NCBI RefSeq assembly: GCF_011170125.1
Contig: NZ_BLLN01000006.1
Location: forward strand, 21,424 to 85,423
Origin: Streptomyces diastaticus subsp. diastaticus
GTDB taxonomy: Bacteria; Actinomycetota; Actinomycetes; Streptomycetales; Streptomycetaceae
Reading direction: 5' to 3'
Length of the DNA: 64,000 bases
In this document: positions 47,331 to 55,165 of the stretch, one piece after another
Layout of the letters: each line of letters starts with the position of its first letter
How positions within the stretch are numbered: position 1 is the first letter of the stretch
The notes under the pieces: generated by a model
Databases searched by the model: none
What the model was told of the DNA's origin: nothing
What the model saw: the letters and a program-made list of their open reading frames with translations, nothing else
Made by a program: the position numbers and the translations under genes

Positions 47331-48734
47331 GTGAACGCGCCCGCCACCACCGAGCCGCCCGTCGTCGTGATCGGAGCCGGACCCGCCGGTCTGGCCGCCG
47401 CCGCCCACCTGCTTGACCAGGGCATCGAGCCCTTGGTCCTGGAAGCCGGTCAGAAGGCCGGCGCAGCGGTGCGCGAGTGGACGCACGTGCGCCTGTTCTC
47501 CACCTGGGGCGAGGTCGTAGACCCGGCCGCCGAGAAGCTCCTCGCTCCCACCGGCTGGACGCGGCCCGACCCGGCCACCTACCCCTCCGGCGGCGACTGG
47601 GCCGAGCAGTACCTGCAGCCGCTCGCCGACGTCCTCGGCGACCGTGTACGCCTCGGAGCGGCGGTCACCGGCGTCTCGCGCACCGGCCGGGATCGCATCG
47701 TCGACGCCGGCCGTGAGCAGCAGCCGTTCGTCGTGCACTTCACTCGCGCCGACGGCCGTGAGGAGCGCGTCTTCGCGCGCTCCGTCATCGACGCCTCCGG
47801 CACCTGGGCCACCCCGTCCCCCGCCGGCGGCAGCGGACTGCCCGCGCTCGGCGAGAGGGCCGCCGCGAACCGGATCACCTACCGTGTCCCGGACCTGAAG
47901 GACCCCGCCGTCCGCACCCGGTACGCGGGCAAGCGCACCGCCGTCATCGGCTCCGGCGCCTCCGCCTTCACCACCCTCGCCTACCTCGCCGACCTCGCCA
48001 AGTCCAAGAACGGCGCGGGAACGAAGGGCGTATGGATCCTGCGCCGCGGCATCTCCGGCTCCACCTTCGGCGGCGGCGAAGCCGACCAGCTCCCCGCCCG
48101 TGGCGCCCTGGGCCTGGCAGCGAAGGCTGCTGTCGACGAGGGCCACGCGGACGCGGTCACCGGCTTCCGCACCGAGGCGATCGAGCGCGACACCGACGAC
48201 CGCCTCGTCCTGGTCGGCGAGGACGGACGCCGCCTGGACGCGGTCGACGAAGTGATCGTGCTGACCGGCTTCCGCCCCGACCTGTCCTTCCTCGACGAGC
48301 TGCGCCTGGGCCTCGACGAGCGCCTCCAGGCCCCCGTCGAGCTCGCGCCGCTGATCGACCCCAACCAGCACTCCTGCGGCACCGTCTACCCCCACGGCCA
48401 CCGCGAGCTCTCCCACCCCGAACCGGGCGTGTACCTGGTCGGGATGAAGTCCTACGGCCGCGCACCGACGTTCCTGGCGATGACCGGCTACGAGCAGGTC
48501 CGCTCCGTAGCCGCCGCGATCGCCGGCGACCTCGCCTCCGCCGGCCGCGTGGAACTCACCCTGCCCGAGACCGGAGTCTGCGGCGGCGCCGGACTGTTCG
48601 ACGCCCCCGACGCCGCTGAGGCCGACGGCGGCGGCTGCTGCGCGCCCGTGCCGCAGCTCGTCCAGCTCAGTGCTCCCGCCGCGGCCGGGGCGTCCGCCGA
48701 GCAGAGCCCGGCGGGCGGTTGCTGCGGCTCGTGA
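47331..48734 (+). CDS. FAD-dependent oxidoreductase with cysteine-rich tail
   Basis: GTG 47331 follows AAGGAG; 467 residues. FAD-binding GAGPAGLAAAAHLLDQG at residue ~15, a second Rossmann motif GSGASAFTTLAYLA (~206) and the segment VILTGFRPDLSF. Beyond residue ~400 the C-terminus carries cysteines as CGG, GGGCCAP and a final GGCCGS, which could bind As(III) or another thiophilic metal. It belongs to flavoproteins found in actinobacterial ars clusters but of undefined function. A strong terminator follows. Confidence 0.88.
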   Translation: MNAPATTEPPVVVIGAGPAGLAAAAHLLDQGIEPLVLEAGQKAGAAVREWTHVRLFSTWGEVVDPAAEKLLAPTGWTRPDPATYPSGGDWAEQYLQPLADVLGDRVRLGAAVTGVSRTGRDRIVDAGREQQPFVVHFTRADGREERVFARSVIDASGTWATPSPAGGSGLPALGERAAANRITYRVPDLKDPAVRTRYAGKRTAVIGSGASAFTTLAYLADLAKSKNGAGTKGVWILRRGISGSTFGGGEADQLPARGALGLAAKAAVDEGHADAVTGFRTEAIERDTDDRLVLVGEDGRRLDAVDEVIVLTGFRPDLSFLDELRLGLDERLQAPVELAPLIDPNQHSCGTVYPHGHRELSHPEPGVYLVGMKSYGRAPTFLAMTGYEQVRSVAAAIAGDLASAGRVELTLPETGVCGGAGLFDAPDAAEADGGGCCAPVPQLVQLSAPAAAGASAEQSPAGGCCGS

Positions 48735-48755
48735 CCAGCCTGGGCACCCCCACAC

Positions 48756-48797
48756 GCGGGGCCGCGACCGGAACAAGGAGACCGGTCGCGGCCCCGC
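48756..48797 (+). terminator. Terminator closing the ars island
   Basis: Perfect 16-bp stem GCGGGGCCGCGACCGG with a 10-base loop, 22 bases after the stop codon. Confidence 0.92.
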
Positions 48798-48850
48798 ACC
48801 GCCCTGCCCGCCCTCTGCGCCACGCAGATCGTGAGCTGGGGCATCATCTA

Positions 48851-49894
48851 CTAACGAGCTGGTGCGTGATTGCGGTTGGGGAGGGGGTCGCGCCAGGGTG
48901 GGATGATCCAGTCCGTGGTGATCACGGTCGACCGGAACGTTCTCGCGCATCAGCTGTTCACCGGTGTCTTCCGGCAGCATCTGGCTTGCCTGGTCGAGGA
49001 GTTGGCTGGCCCGTGGCAGGCCATGATCGAGGGGCGTCGTCACGAGGCTCGCGGCGGGGCCAGGAAACGTGAGGCGGGGGCCGGTGCCCGGCATCGGCTG
49101 GTGTTCGTCGACCGGCTGGTCGTCACGCTGATTCACCTGCGGCACGATCTCCCGCACTCCGTCCTGGCTCTGTTGGCCGGTGTCGACCGTTCCACCGTTA
49201 CCCGCGCGATCGGAGAGATGCGCGGGCTCCTGGCCGAACGCGGATGCGCAGTCCCTGACCGTCCTGGCCTGCGGCTTCGGACCCTGGCGGATGTGTTCGC
49301 CTACGCCCAGGCCGAAGGCATCGAGCTGCGGCTGGATGCCACCGAGATCCAGGTCCGCCGGCCCGCAGCCGGCCGCGGCGGACGCCGGGCGTTCGTCTCG
49401 GGCAAGAAGAAGCAGAACACGATGAAGGCCACTATCGTCGCCGACCATCAGGGCCGCACTCTCTGGACCGACGCCCTGCGGCCAGGCCGGATGCCCGATG
49501 CGACCGCCCCACGCAACGAAGGTATCGGAATCTGTTTCCAGCACTTCCCGGACGTGGAAGTGCTTCTGGACGACGGCTACCTCGGTCTCCGGCGTGACCA
49601 CCCCGGCCAGGCGATCACACCGCCCAGAAAGCCAAACAAGATCGCTTTGCCGCACGTGCACGCCGCCAGAGACGAGGCCCGGCACCGACACTCATCGAAG
49701 CGCATCACTGTCGAGCACGCGCTTGCCGACCACAAGCGCTGGAAGCAGCTGTCCCGCTGGATGCACCGGCGAGAGGCCCTGCCCGACACCTACCGGGCCA
49801 TCGCCGGCCTCGTCTCCGACCGAACCGCCAACGCGTAACCACGACCCTGATCAGGCAAACACGCCTCAACCGCAATCACGCACCAGCTCGTTAG
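48851..49894 (+). mobile_element. IS5-family insertion sequence, apparently intact
   Basis: Perfect 28-bp terminal inverted repeats (CTAACGAGCTGGTGCGTGAT TGCGGTTG at 48851-48878; complement at 49867-49894) frame a single transposase gene, total 1,044 bases. Perfect ends and an uninterrupted gene indicate a recent arrival. No certain target duplication is visible. It lies at the 3' end of a small HTH gene. Confidence 0.93.
48903..49838 (+). CDS. IS5-family transposase (DDE_Tnp_4)
   Basis: ATG 48903 (MIQSVVITVDRNVLAHQLF) gives 311 residues. An N-terminal helix-turn-helix (HSVLALLAGVDRSTVTRAIG) is followed by the DDE nuclease: LRLDATEIQV (first Asp), VLLDDGYLGLRRD (second Asp) and ITVEHALADHKRWKQLSRW (Glu). 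Full length with no interruption, so probably functional. Confidence 0.92.
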   Translation: MIQSVVITVDRNVLAHQLFTGVFRQHLACLVEELAGPWQAMIEGRRHEARGGARKREAGAGARHRLVFVDRLVVTLIHLRHDLPHSVLALLAGVDRSTVTRAIGEMRGLLAERGCAVPDRPGLRLRTLADVFAYAQAEGIELRLDATEIQVRRPAAGRGGRRAFVSGKKKQNTMKATIVADHQGRTLWTDALRPGRMPDATAPRNEGIGICFQHFPDVEVLLDDGYLGLRRDHPGQAITPPRKPNKIALPHVHAARDEARHRHSSKRITVEHALADHKRWKQLSRWMHRREALPDTYRAIAGLVSDRTANA

Positions 49895-50360
49895 CGGCGC
49901 TTACCCAGCCCGGGGAGACCTCCCGAGACGACCCTGGGCCGCGGCGTGGTGCCCTCAGACCGCTTGATGGCAGCGAGGTTCTCGCCCACCCGCTCGGGCA
50001 AGGCCAGTGGCGGACTTGCCGCTGGCCGAGGCCGAGCGATCGCAGTCCGCTCGGACCGGGGCCTGGGGACCACCGGCGCCGCAGCATGTGGATGTGGTCC
50101 CTGGAGAAGCCGGTGATGTGCTGGATCTTCTTGTAGGAGACACTGGCCCTCAGCGCCTCACGCACGGCCTTCTCGAGGTTCTCCTCGGCGGCGGGTACGT
50201 CGGCGCCGCTCGCGCACTGGACACGGCGAGCGGCGATGTAGAGGCGGTCTATCGCCTCGTGTACTGGGGATGGCAACTGCGCCGAAGCACGATAGTTGTC
50301 ACCATCGGCAACCGCTGGCCTGCGGCTTCGGTAGGACAAAGCATCGTGGCTGTCACCCAT
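49866..50360 (-). CDS. Small HTH protein whose 3' end runs into the IS
   Basis: Begins MGDSHDALSYRSRRPAVADG; residues 30-95 are helical and include a helix-turn-helix, SVSYKKIQHITGFSRDHIHMLRRRW. After about residue 100 the frame turns Gly/Pro/Ser-rich, and the stop codon lies within the IS right terminal repeat, so the last codons come from the IS. An adjacent frame reads PRPAASPPLALPERVGENLA and GLPGLGKRR then stops before the IS, so an older frameshift is possible too. The N-terminal part is a real conserved-looking gene; the C-terminus is doubtful. Confidence 0.6.
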   Translation of the reverse strand: MGDSHDALSYRSRRPAVADGDNYRASAQLPSPVHEAIDRLYIAARRVQCASGADVPAAEENLEKAVREALRASVSYKKIQHITGFSRDHIHMLRRRWSPGPGPSGLRSLGLGQRQVRHWPCPSGWARTSLPSSGLRAPRRGPGSSREVSPGWVSAANELVRDCG

Positions 50361-50533
50361 GCGGCACGCTACCTGTCACCAGCAGCAAGTGAAGCAGGGG
50401 CGATGTCACCGCGTTCGGCTTCTGGTGGGCAGAGTTCCAAGCAGCGGCCCTCGGCGATCACGGGCCATATTTCACGCGCCCCACGCGAACCCCGTCTCCT
50501 AAGATGACCTGGTACGACTGCTGGGGGGCGGGA

Positions 50534-51949
50534 ATGCTTGAGGACATCGAGGACGGGGCAGCGACGCGGCTCGCGGGAGGCGCGCCGCTTCAGAGCACGC
50601 TTGATGTCGCCGACCCCGCTGACTGGCTCGCGCTGGACGCAGGAGTGCGTGAAGTGGCCTGGTATCGTCCGCAATTCCTGCCGGAGTGGGAACAATCCAC
50701 CCCACTGCCCGCCGAACTGACTCAGCTCGGCGAGTCTCGGCTCGCACTCGCCCTCTGCCACCGCAACGGGCGGATCCGTCAGGAGGCGGTGCGCCAGTCG
50801 GTCCGATACCCCGGCCTGCTGCCGTTGATCGTGATCCGCTGCGCCGATTGGGCCGGCCCAGTGCGCGAACACGCCCGGCAACTGCTGCGCGAGGCCCTGC
50901 ACGTGGACTCTGCCCTCGACCTCGCGCCACTCATCCTCCGCGTCGGCCGCCGCGACAGAGGGGCCTTCGGCGTCGATGTGCTCGGCCAGATCCTGCGCCA
51001 GGCATCCCACGAGCAGCTCGCTGCTCTCTTCGCTGACCCCGACCGCACCGTCCGGCGGTTCGCGTACCGGCTGGCCGTCGAGAGCGGACTGCTCCGTTCC
51101 GCTGAACTGGCCCGTGCGGCCGCCCAGGACGAGGACACCGTGGTCCAGGACCTGTGTACTACAGCGGCGCTCACGGTTCTTGGGGATGAGGAGGCCTACG
51201 AGGATGTACTGCCTCCACTGCTGTCCGCACGCAACCCGCGTACCCGTTCGGCCGGCGTCACCGCGCTGCGGCGGGCGGGGCGGTCAGAGCAGGCGGAGCC
51301 GTTTCTCAGCGACCGGTCCGCGCTCGTGCGTGCTTGCGCACGGTATGTCGTACGACAGCAGGGAGGTGATCCGGCCGCCTGGTACCGGGAGCGGTGCACG
51401 GCACCGGGCGACCCCGAATTGCCGCCCGGTGCGGTCATCGGGCTGGCCGAGTGCGGGAACCGCGCGGACGCAGGGCTGCTGCGGCCGATGCTCGCGCACC
51501 CGGCAGCCGGGGTGCGGGCGCGAGCGGTGGCAGGGCTGCGAGTACTGGACTGCGTGGATGTGAAGCGGCTGTGGCCGCTCCTCGACGACCCTGCCGCCGG
51601 GGTCGTCCGCGAGACCGTCGCCGCCCTGCTGCCCTCGGCCAAGGAATTGCCCGCCGGCTGGCTGTTGGAACGCACCAGTCCCGAGCAGCCGCGACACGTC
51701 CGCGTCGGCGCATTCCGGCTGCTCGACGCGCGCGGCGGCATCGCGGCGCTACGGGCGGCAGTCGGCCTGTTTGAGGACCCGGATATGAAGCTGCGCACGT
51801 GGGCCGGACAATCAGTGCAGCGCTGGCATCCGTTGCCGGACGGGCGGCGCGGCGACGCGGAGGTGGGCGAACTGCTCGACCGGGGCCGACACCTCTTCAG
51901 CGATTACGTGCTGCGCCGACGCAAGTGGGAAGCCGGGCTGGACAACTGA
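50534..51949 (+). CDS. HEAT-repeat protein
   Basis: ATG 50534 with GGGGGGCGGGA just upstream gives 471 residues; ATG 50504, ten codons further, is an alternative. The protein consists of repeated helical pairs with Arg/Val/Ala patterns typical of HEAT repeats (RIRQEAVRQSVRYPGLLPLI, RTVRRFAYRLAVESGLL, AGVRARAVAGLRVLD, AGVVRETVAALLPS, MKLRTWAGQSVQRW). Such solenoids bind protein or nucleic acid partners; no enzymatic domain is present. It has no obvious operon partner and lies beside the telomere genes. Confidence 0.8.
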   Translation: MLEDIEDGAATRLAGGAPLQSTLDVADPADWLALDAGVREVAWYRPQFLPEWEQSTPLPAELTQLGESRLALALCHRNGRIRQEAVRQSVRYPGLLPLIVIRCADWAGPVREHARQLLREALHVDSALDLAPLILRVGRRDRGAFGVDVLGQILRQASHEQLAALFADPDRTVRRFAYRLAVESGLLRSAELARAAAQDEDTVVQDLCTTAALTVLGDEEAYEDVLPPLLSARNPRTRSAGVTALRRAGRSEQAEPFLSDRSALVRACARYVVRQQGGDPAAWYRERCTAPGDPELPPGAVIGLAECGNRADAGLLRPMLAHPAAGVRARAVAGLRVLDCVDVKRLWPLLDDPAAGVVRETVAALLPSAKELPAGWLLERTSPEQPRHVRVGAFRLLDARGGIAALRAAVGLFEDPDMKLRTWAGQSVQRWHPLPDGRRGDAEVGELLDRGRHLFSDYVLRRRKWEAGLDN

Positions 51950-52250
51950 GACTGCGCAGCGGTCCAGAACTCCACTCGGGCACTTACCGTTCGGTGGCCC
52001 TGGTGACAGCACGCCCGCCTTGGTGACAACCATCGTGCTTCGGCTCAGCAACGAAGCGCCCCCTCTTCCCGATCGGTGAACCGTGCTCCCCCACGGGCTC
52101 CATAGCCCGACACAGCGGAATCCGATCAACAGATCAGAGTACCCTCCGTCACCGACAAAGCCGGGCGAAGTATGACTCGACAGCTACGCAGGGCTACGCC
52201 GCAGTGAGCACACCACAGCTCCCGGGCCGCCTGGAGCTGGTGCCGGCGTT
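51950..52250. other. Intergenic, nothing recognised
   Basis: About 300 bases between converging genes (HEAT protein and tpg). No clear terminator or open frame. Confidence 0.45.
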
Positions 52251-52805
52251 TCAGAACGCCACGTCCAGGTAGTCGATATTGGTCAGGCTCACCTCCAGGT
52301 TGCCGGCCCGGCTGCCGCCGTCCTTGAAGTACACCTCTTGCAGCCCCTGGGCGACGATGGCGCGCAGCTGGTCCTCGGTCGCGCCTTGGTCGCGGGCGTT
52401 GAACAGTGCCTGCGCGTATTCGGCAGGGAGGTGGACTGTGAGGCGGCGGAAGCGGCCGTCGTCGGTAGATCCGGCGGGCGCGGTGTAGCCGAAGCGGGCG
52501 CGGGTCTCGATTGTGATCCCGGTCGCGGCGGCGGCCTGCCGCCGGCGCCCGCCGCGTAGGCGGGGCTGCCACCGCCGCCGTACTGCGTCATCGATCTTCG
52601 CGGCGACGTCGGCGCGGGCGTGCTTACGGGCGCCGCGCCGGTAGCGGTTCACGGAGTCTGCGGTGACACCGATCTCCCGGGCGACAGCCTTCGCGCTGCC
52701 CAACTGCCTCAGCAGGTAGCGGATCTGGCCCTTGAGGGTCTTCGGCGGCTGCCGGGTGAACGCTTCCCGGTCGGCCCGCTCAATGGCTTCCTCGATCTCT
52801 CCCAC
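52251..52805 (-). CDS. tpg: Telomeric terminal protein Tpg
   Basis: Tpg is bound covalently to the 5' ends of linear Streptomyces replicons and primes end patching. The 184-residue protein has the family length and order: a start MGEIEEAIERADREAFTRQP, an HTH region LGSAKAVAREIGVTADSVNR, the basic stretch, ITIETRARFGYTAPAGSTDD, and the C-terminus GLQEVYFKDGGSRAGNLEVS ending DYLDVAF. It lies where tap-tpg operons place it, 225 bases after the tap stop. The partner gene is truncated, so function at a telomere would need another Tap. Confidence 0.93.
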   Translation of the reverse strand: MGEIEEAIERADREAFTRQPPKTLKGQIRYLLRQLGSAKAVAREIGVTADSVNRYRRGARKHARADVAAKIDDAVRRRWQPRLRGGRRRQAAAATGITIETRARFGYTAPAGSTDDGRFRRLTVHLPAEYAQALFNARDQGATEDQLRAIVAQGLQEVYFKDGGSRAGNLEVSLTNIDYLDVAF

Positions 52806-53030
52806 AGGGTCAGCCCTTCTTCAACGGTGGGGGTCCTGGCCGTCAAGGGCGGCCACCAGATCTCGTGCGTCTCGTGCAGCCACCCGTCGAAGCGGCGCGA
52901 GGTGGGCGGGCTCGCGGCGAGAACCGCGGGGCTCCTTGCGTGCCTGAAAGTGGTCCAGCGTCCGCGTCGTTTCGTTCGGCCTCCAGCGACGACGGCCGCG
53001 AGGTCGCTGCGGGTGCGGGTGGCCGTGGGT

Positions 53031-53676
53031 CTACTCGCCTTCGTCCAGGACGGCGTCGTGGCCGTCGCCCTTGATGTGACGGGCTGGGTTCAACCCCTTT
53101 TCCATCAAATCGACTGCCCACAGGAGTTCCTGTACTCCCTCCGTCTTCGCCAGGCCCGGCGTGGAGCCGAGGCGGAAGGCGCCCGGCTGGGGCCTTCCGG
53201 AGGCCGCGTAGGGGAGGAAGTCGAGCGGCGAGCCGCCCGGTGCGGGGTAGACGACACAGTCGGAGAGCACGGCGAGCGGGTACAGGCCCGTCATCGTCAC
53301 CATGTTGCGCAGCTTGCGGTGCATGTTGACCCGGGCCTTGGAGATAACAGCGGCTCGGATGTCGGGGCGCCAGGTCGGCCGCGTCAGGGCCGGCCACGGC
53401 TCGCCCTCCTTGTAGTGCTTACCCTGCGGGCGCTCGCGCAGCTTTCCGACACCGCCCTTCACCGTGGCCTTGATCGCGGACAGCACGGCGGCCAGGACCG
53501 GGTCGACCTGCTTGGGCCGCTCCATCGCCGCCAGGAACTCCGCGTCGGAGAGGTCCTTGGTGACGCCGAGGTCGGCGAGGGTGTCGACGTAGGCGGTCTT
53601 GAGGCGGTCGTGCCACGGATCAAGGTACGCGCCCTTCTCGCGGCGCAGGTACGCCTCGATCGGGTGGACGTCGTAG
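53031..53676 (-). pseudogene. tap: 3' part of the telomere-associated protein gene tap
   Basis: The frame reads [20 protein letters not shown], then [40 protein letters not shown] and a C-terminus ending GLNPARHIKG...DEGE. This is the conserved C-terminal third (about 215 residues) of Tap, which recruits Tpg to telomeres and normally has over 700 residues. Upstream of about 53,677 the similarity stops abruptly and the sequence becomes the adenylation-domain gene in a different frame. No start codon of its own is evident. Confidence 0.85.
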
Positions 53677-55039
53677 GCTCGCCGGTCGCGGTGGTGCAGA
53701 ACAGGACGAGTTCCCGGAGGTTGTCCGCCGCGTCCACCGCACGGACCACCGCACGGTTCACCAGTCCGGTCTCCTCGGCGGCGAGCTCCACCTCGCGCAG
53801 CTCGACCCTGAAGCCCCGGATCTTCACCATCTGGTCGGTCCGGCCCACGAGCACGACCTCGCCCTCCGGGGTCAGCCGGGCCATGTCGCCGGTCCGCAGC
53901 AGCCGGGTACCGGCGTGCTCGGGGAACTTCTCGGCGGTCAACTTCGGTTGCTCGAGGTAGCCGTGCGTCAGGCCGGCGCCGCTGAGGCACAGCTCGCCGA
54001 CCTCGCCGGGGTCGCAGGGCGCGAGGTCCGGCCGCAGCACGTGCAGGCCCACCCCGGGCAGCGGCCGGCCCACCGGGAAGACCTGGCGGCGGACGTCCTC
54101 CTCGGTGAGCGCGCGGACCGCTGTCAGCGCGGAGTTCTCCGTACAGCCGTACGCGTTGTGCACCGCGCCGCCGACGGCCCGCAGCGCCCGGGACAGGTGC
54201 TCGGGCGACGGGAAGTCGCCGCTGACGATCACCGAGCGCACCCCGTCCAGCGCCTCCGGGTGGCCGTCGACCAGCAGGTTGAACAGACCGCAGGGCAGAT
54301 TGAGGAAGGTGACCCCGTGTTCGGTGATCAGCCGGGCCAGCTCGGGGAGCGAGGGCAGCTGCGGCGGTGGGACGACCAGCCTCGCCCCGTGCAGCAGGCT
54401 CAGCCAGATCTCGGTGGTGGAGGCGGCGAAGGAGTAGGGGGAGGTCTGGAGGAAGCAGTCGTCGGGCAGCACCACGGCGTGCCCGTTGTGGTCGGCCACC
54501 CGGGCGATGGCCCGGTGGGGGATGAGCACGCCCTTGGGGCGGCCGGTGGATCCCGAGGTGAAGAGGATGAACGCGGTGCTCTTCGGGTCCACCGCCTCCG
54601 CCAGGTTCCCGTCCGGCAACGAGGCGCTCGCGGCGACGAGTTCGTGCACGTCGCGCTCGGCGGTGACCGAGCCGAGCCCGGCCGGCACGTCCCGGAGCGT
54701 CAGCACCGGCTGCGCCTCCTCGGCGGCGGAGCGCCGTACCGCCACCGGATGCGCCGGGTTCAGCGGTACGACCACGCCGCCGAGCTTCAGCACCGCGAGG
54801 AGCGCGACGTACAGCTCGACCGAGCGGGACATGTGGATCGCCACCCGGCTCCCCGCCGTGACGCCCTCCGACGACCGCAGCCGGCGGGCGAGGCGGTTGG
54901 CCGCCGCGTTCAACTCCCGGTAGGTCAGCACGCGCTTTCCGCACTCCAGGGCGGTCCGGTCGGCGGCCGCGGCGGCGGCGGCGGTCTCGAAGGCAGCGGG
55001 GAGAGCGGGTACGTCCTTCAGCTCATCGACGGCATACAC
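53677..55039 (-). pseudogene. Stand-alone NRPS-type adenylation domain, 3'-truncated
   Basis: GTG 55039 follows CAGGAG and opens [20 protein letters not shown]. Motifs: A3 [13 protein letters not shown] (~160-172), A4 [13 protein letters not shown] (~200), A5 [12 protein letters not shown] (~295), A7 [10 protein letters not shown] (~380), A8 [16 protein letters not shown] (~403-418). The A10 lysine motif and any carrier domain are missing because homology stops at about residue 454, where tap sequence begins; the frame runs on to 53459 as nonsense. The A4 Asp that usually binds an alpha-amino group is Ala (FAAS), suggesting an aryl acid or other substrate without alpha-amine. Confidence 0.85.
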
Positions 55040-55104
55040 GTGTAACTCCTGCGGCAGAGAGGAAAGTCGGGTGGGGTCCATGGAGGCGGGAGACGGACGT
55101 GGGA

Positions 55105-55138
55105 AGGCCCGGTGCACACACGTGTGTGCACCGGGCCT
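55105..55138 (-). terminator. 34-bp perfect palindrome
   Basis: AGGCCCGGTGCACACAC followed by its exact complement, 27 bases past the uvrA-like stop and upstream of the adenylation gene on the same strand; it probably ends the former transcript. Confidence 0.85.
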
Positions 55139-55165
55139 CCGCACGTTCCCGCGGCCTGGGTGGTG

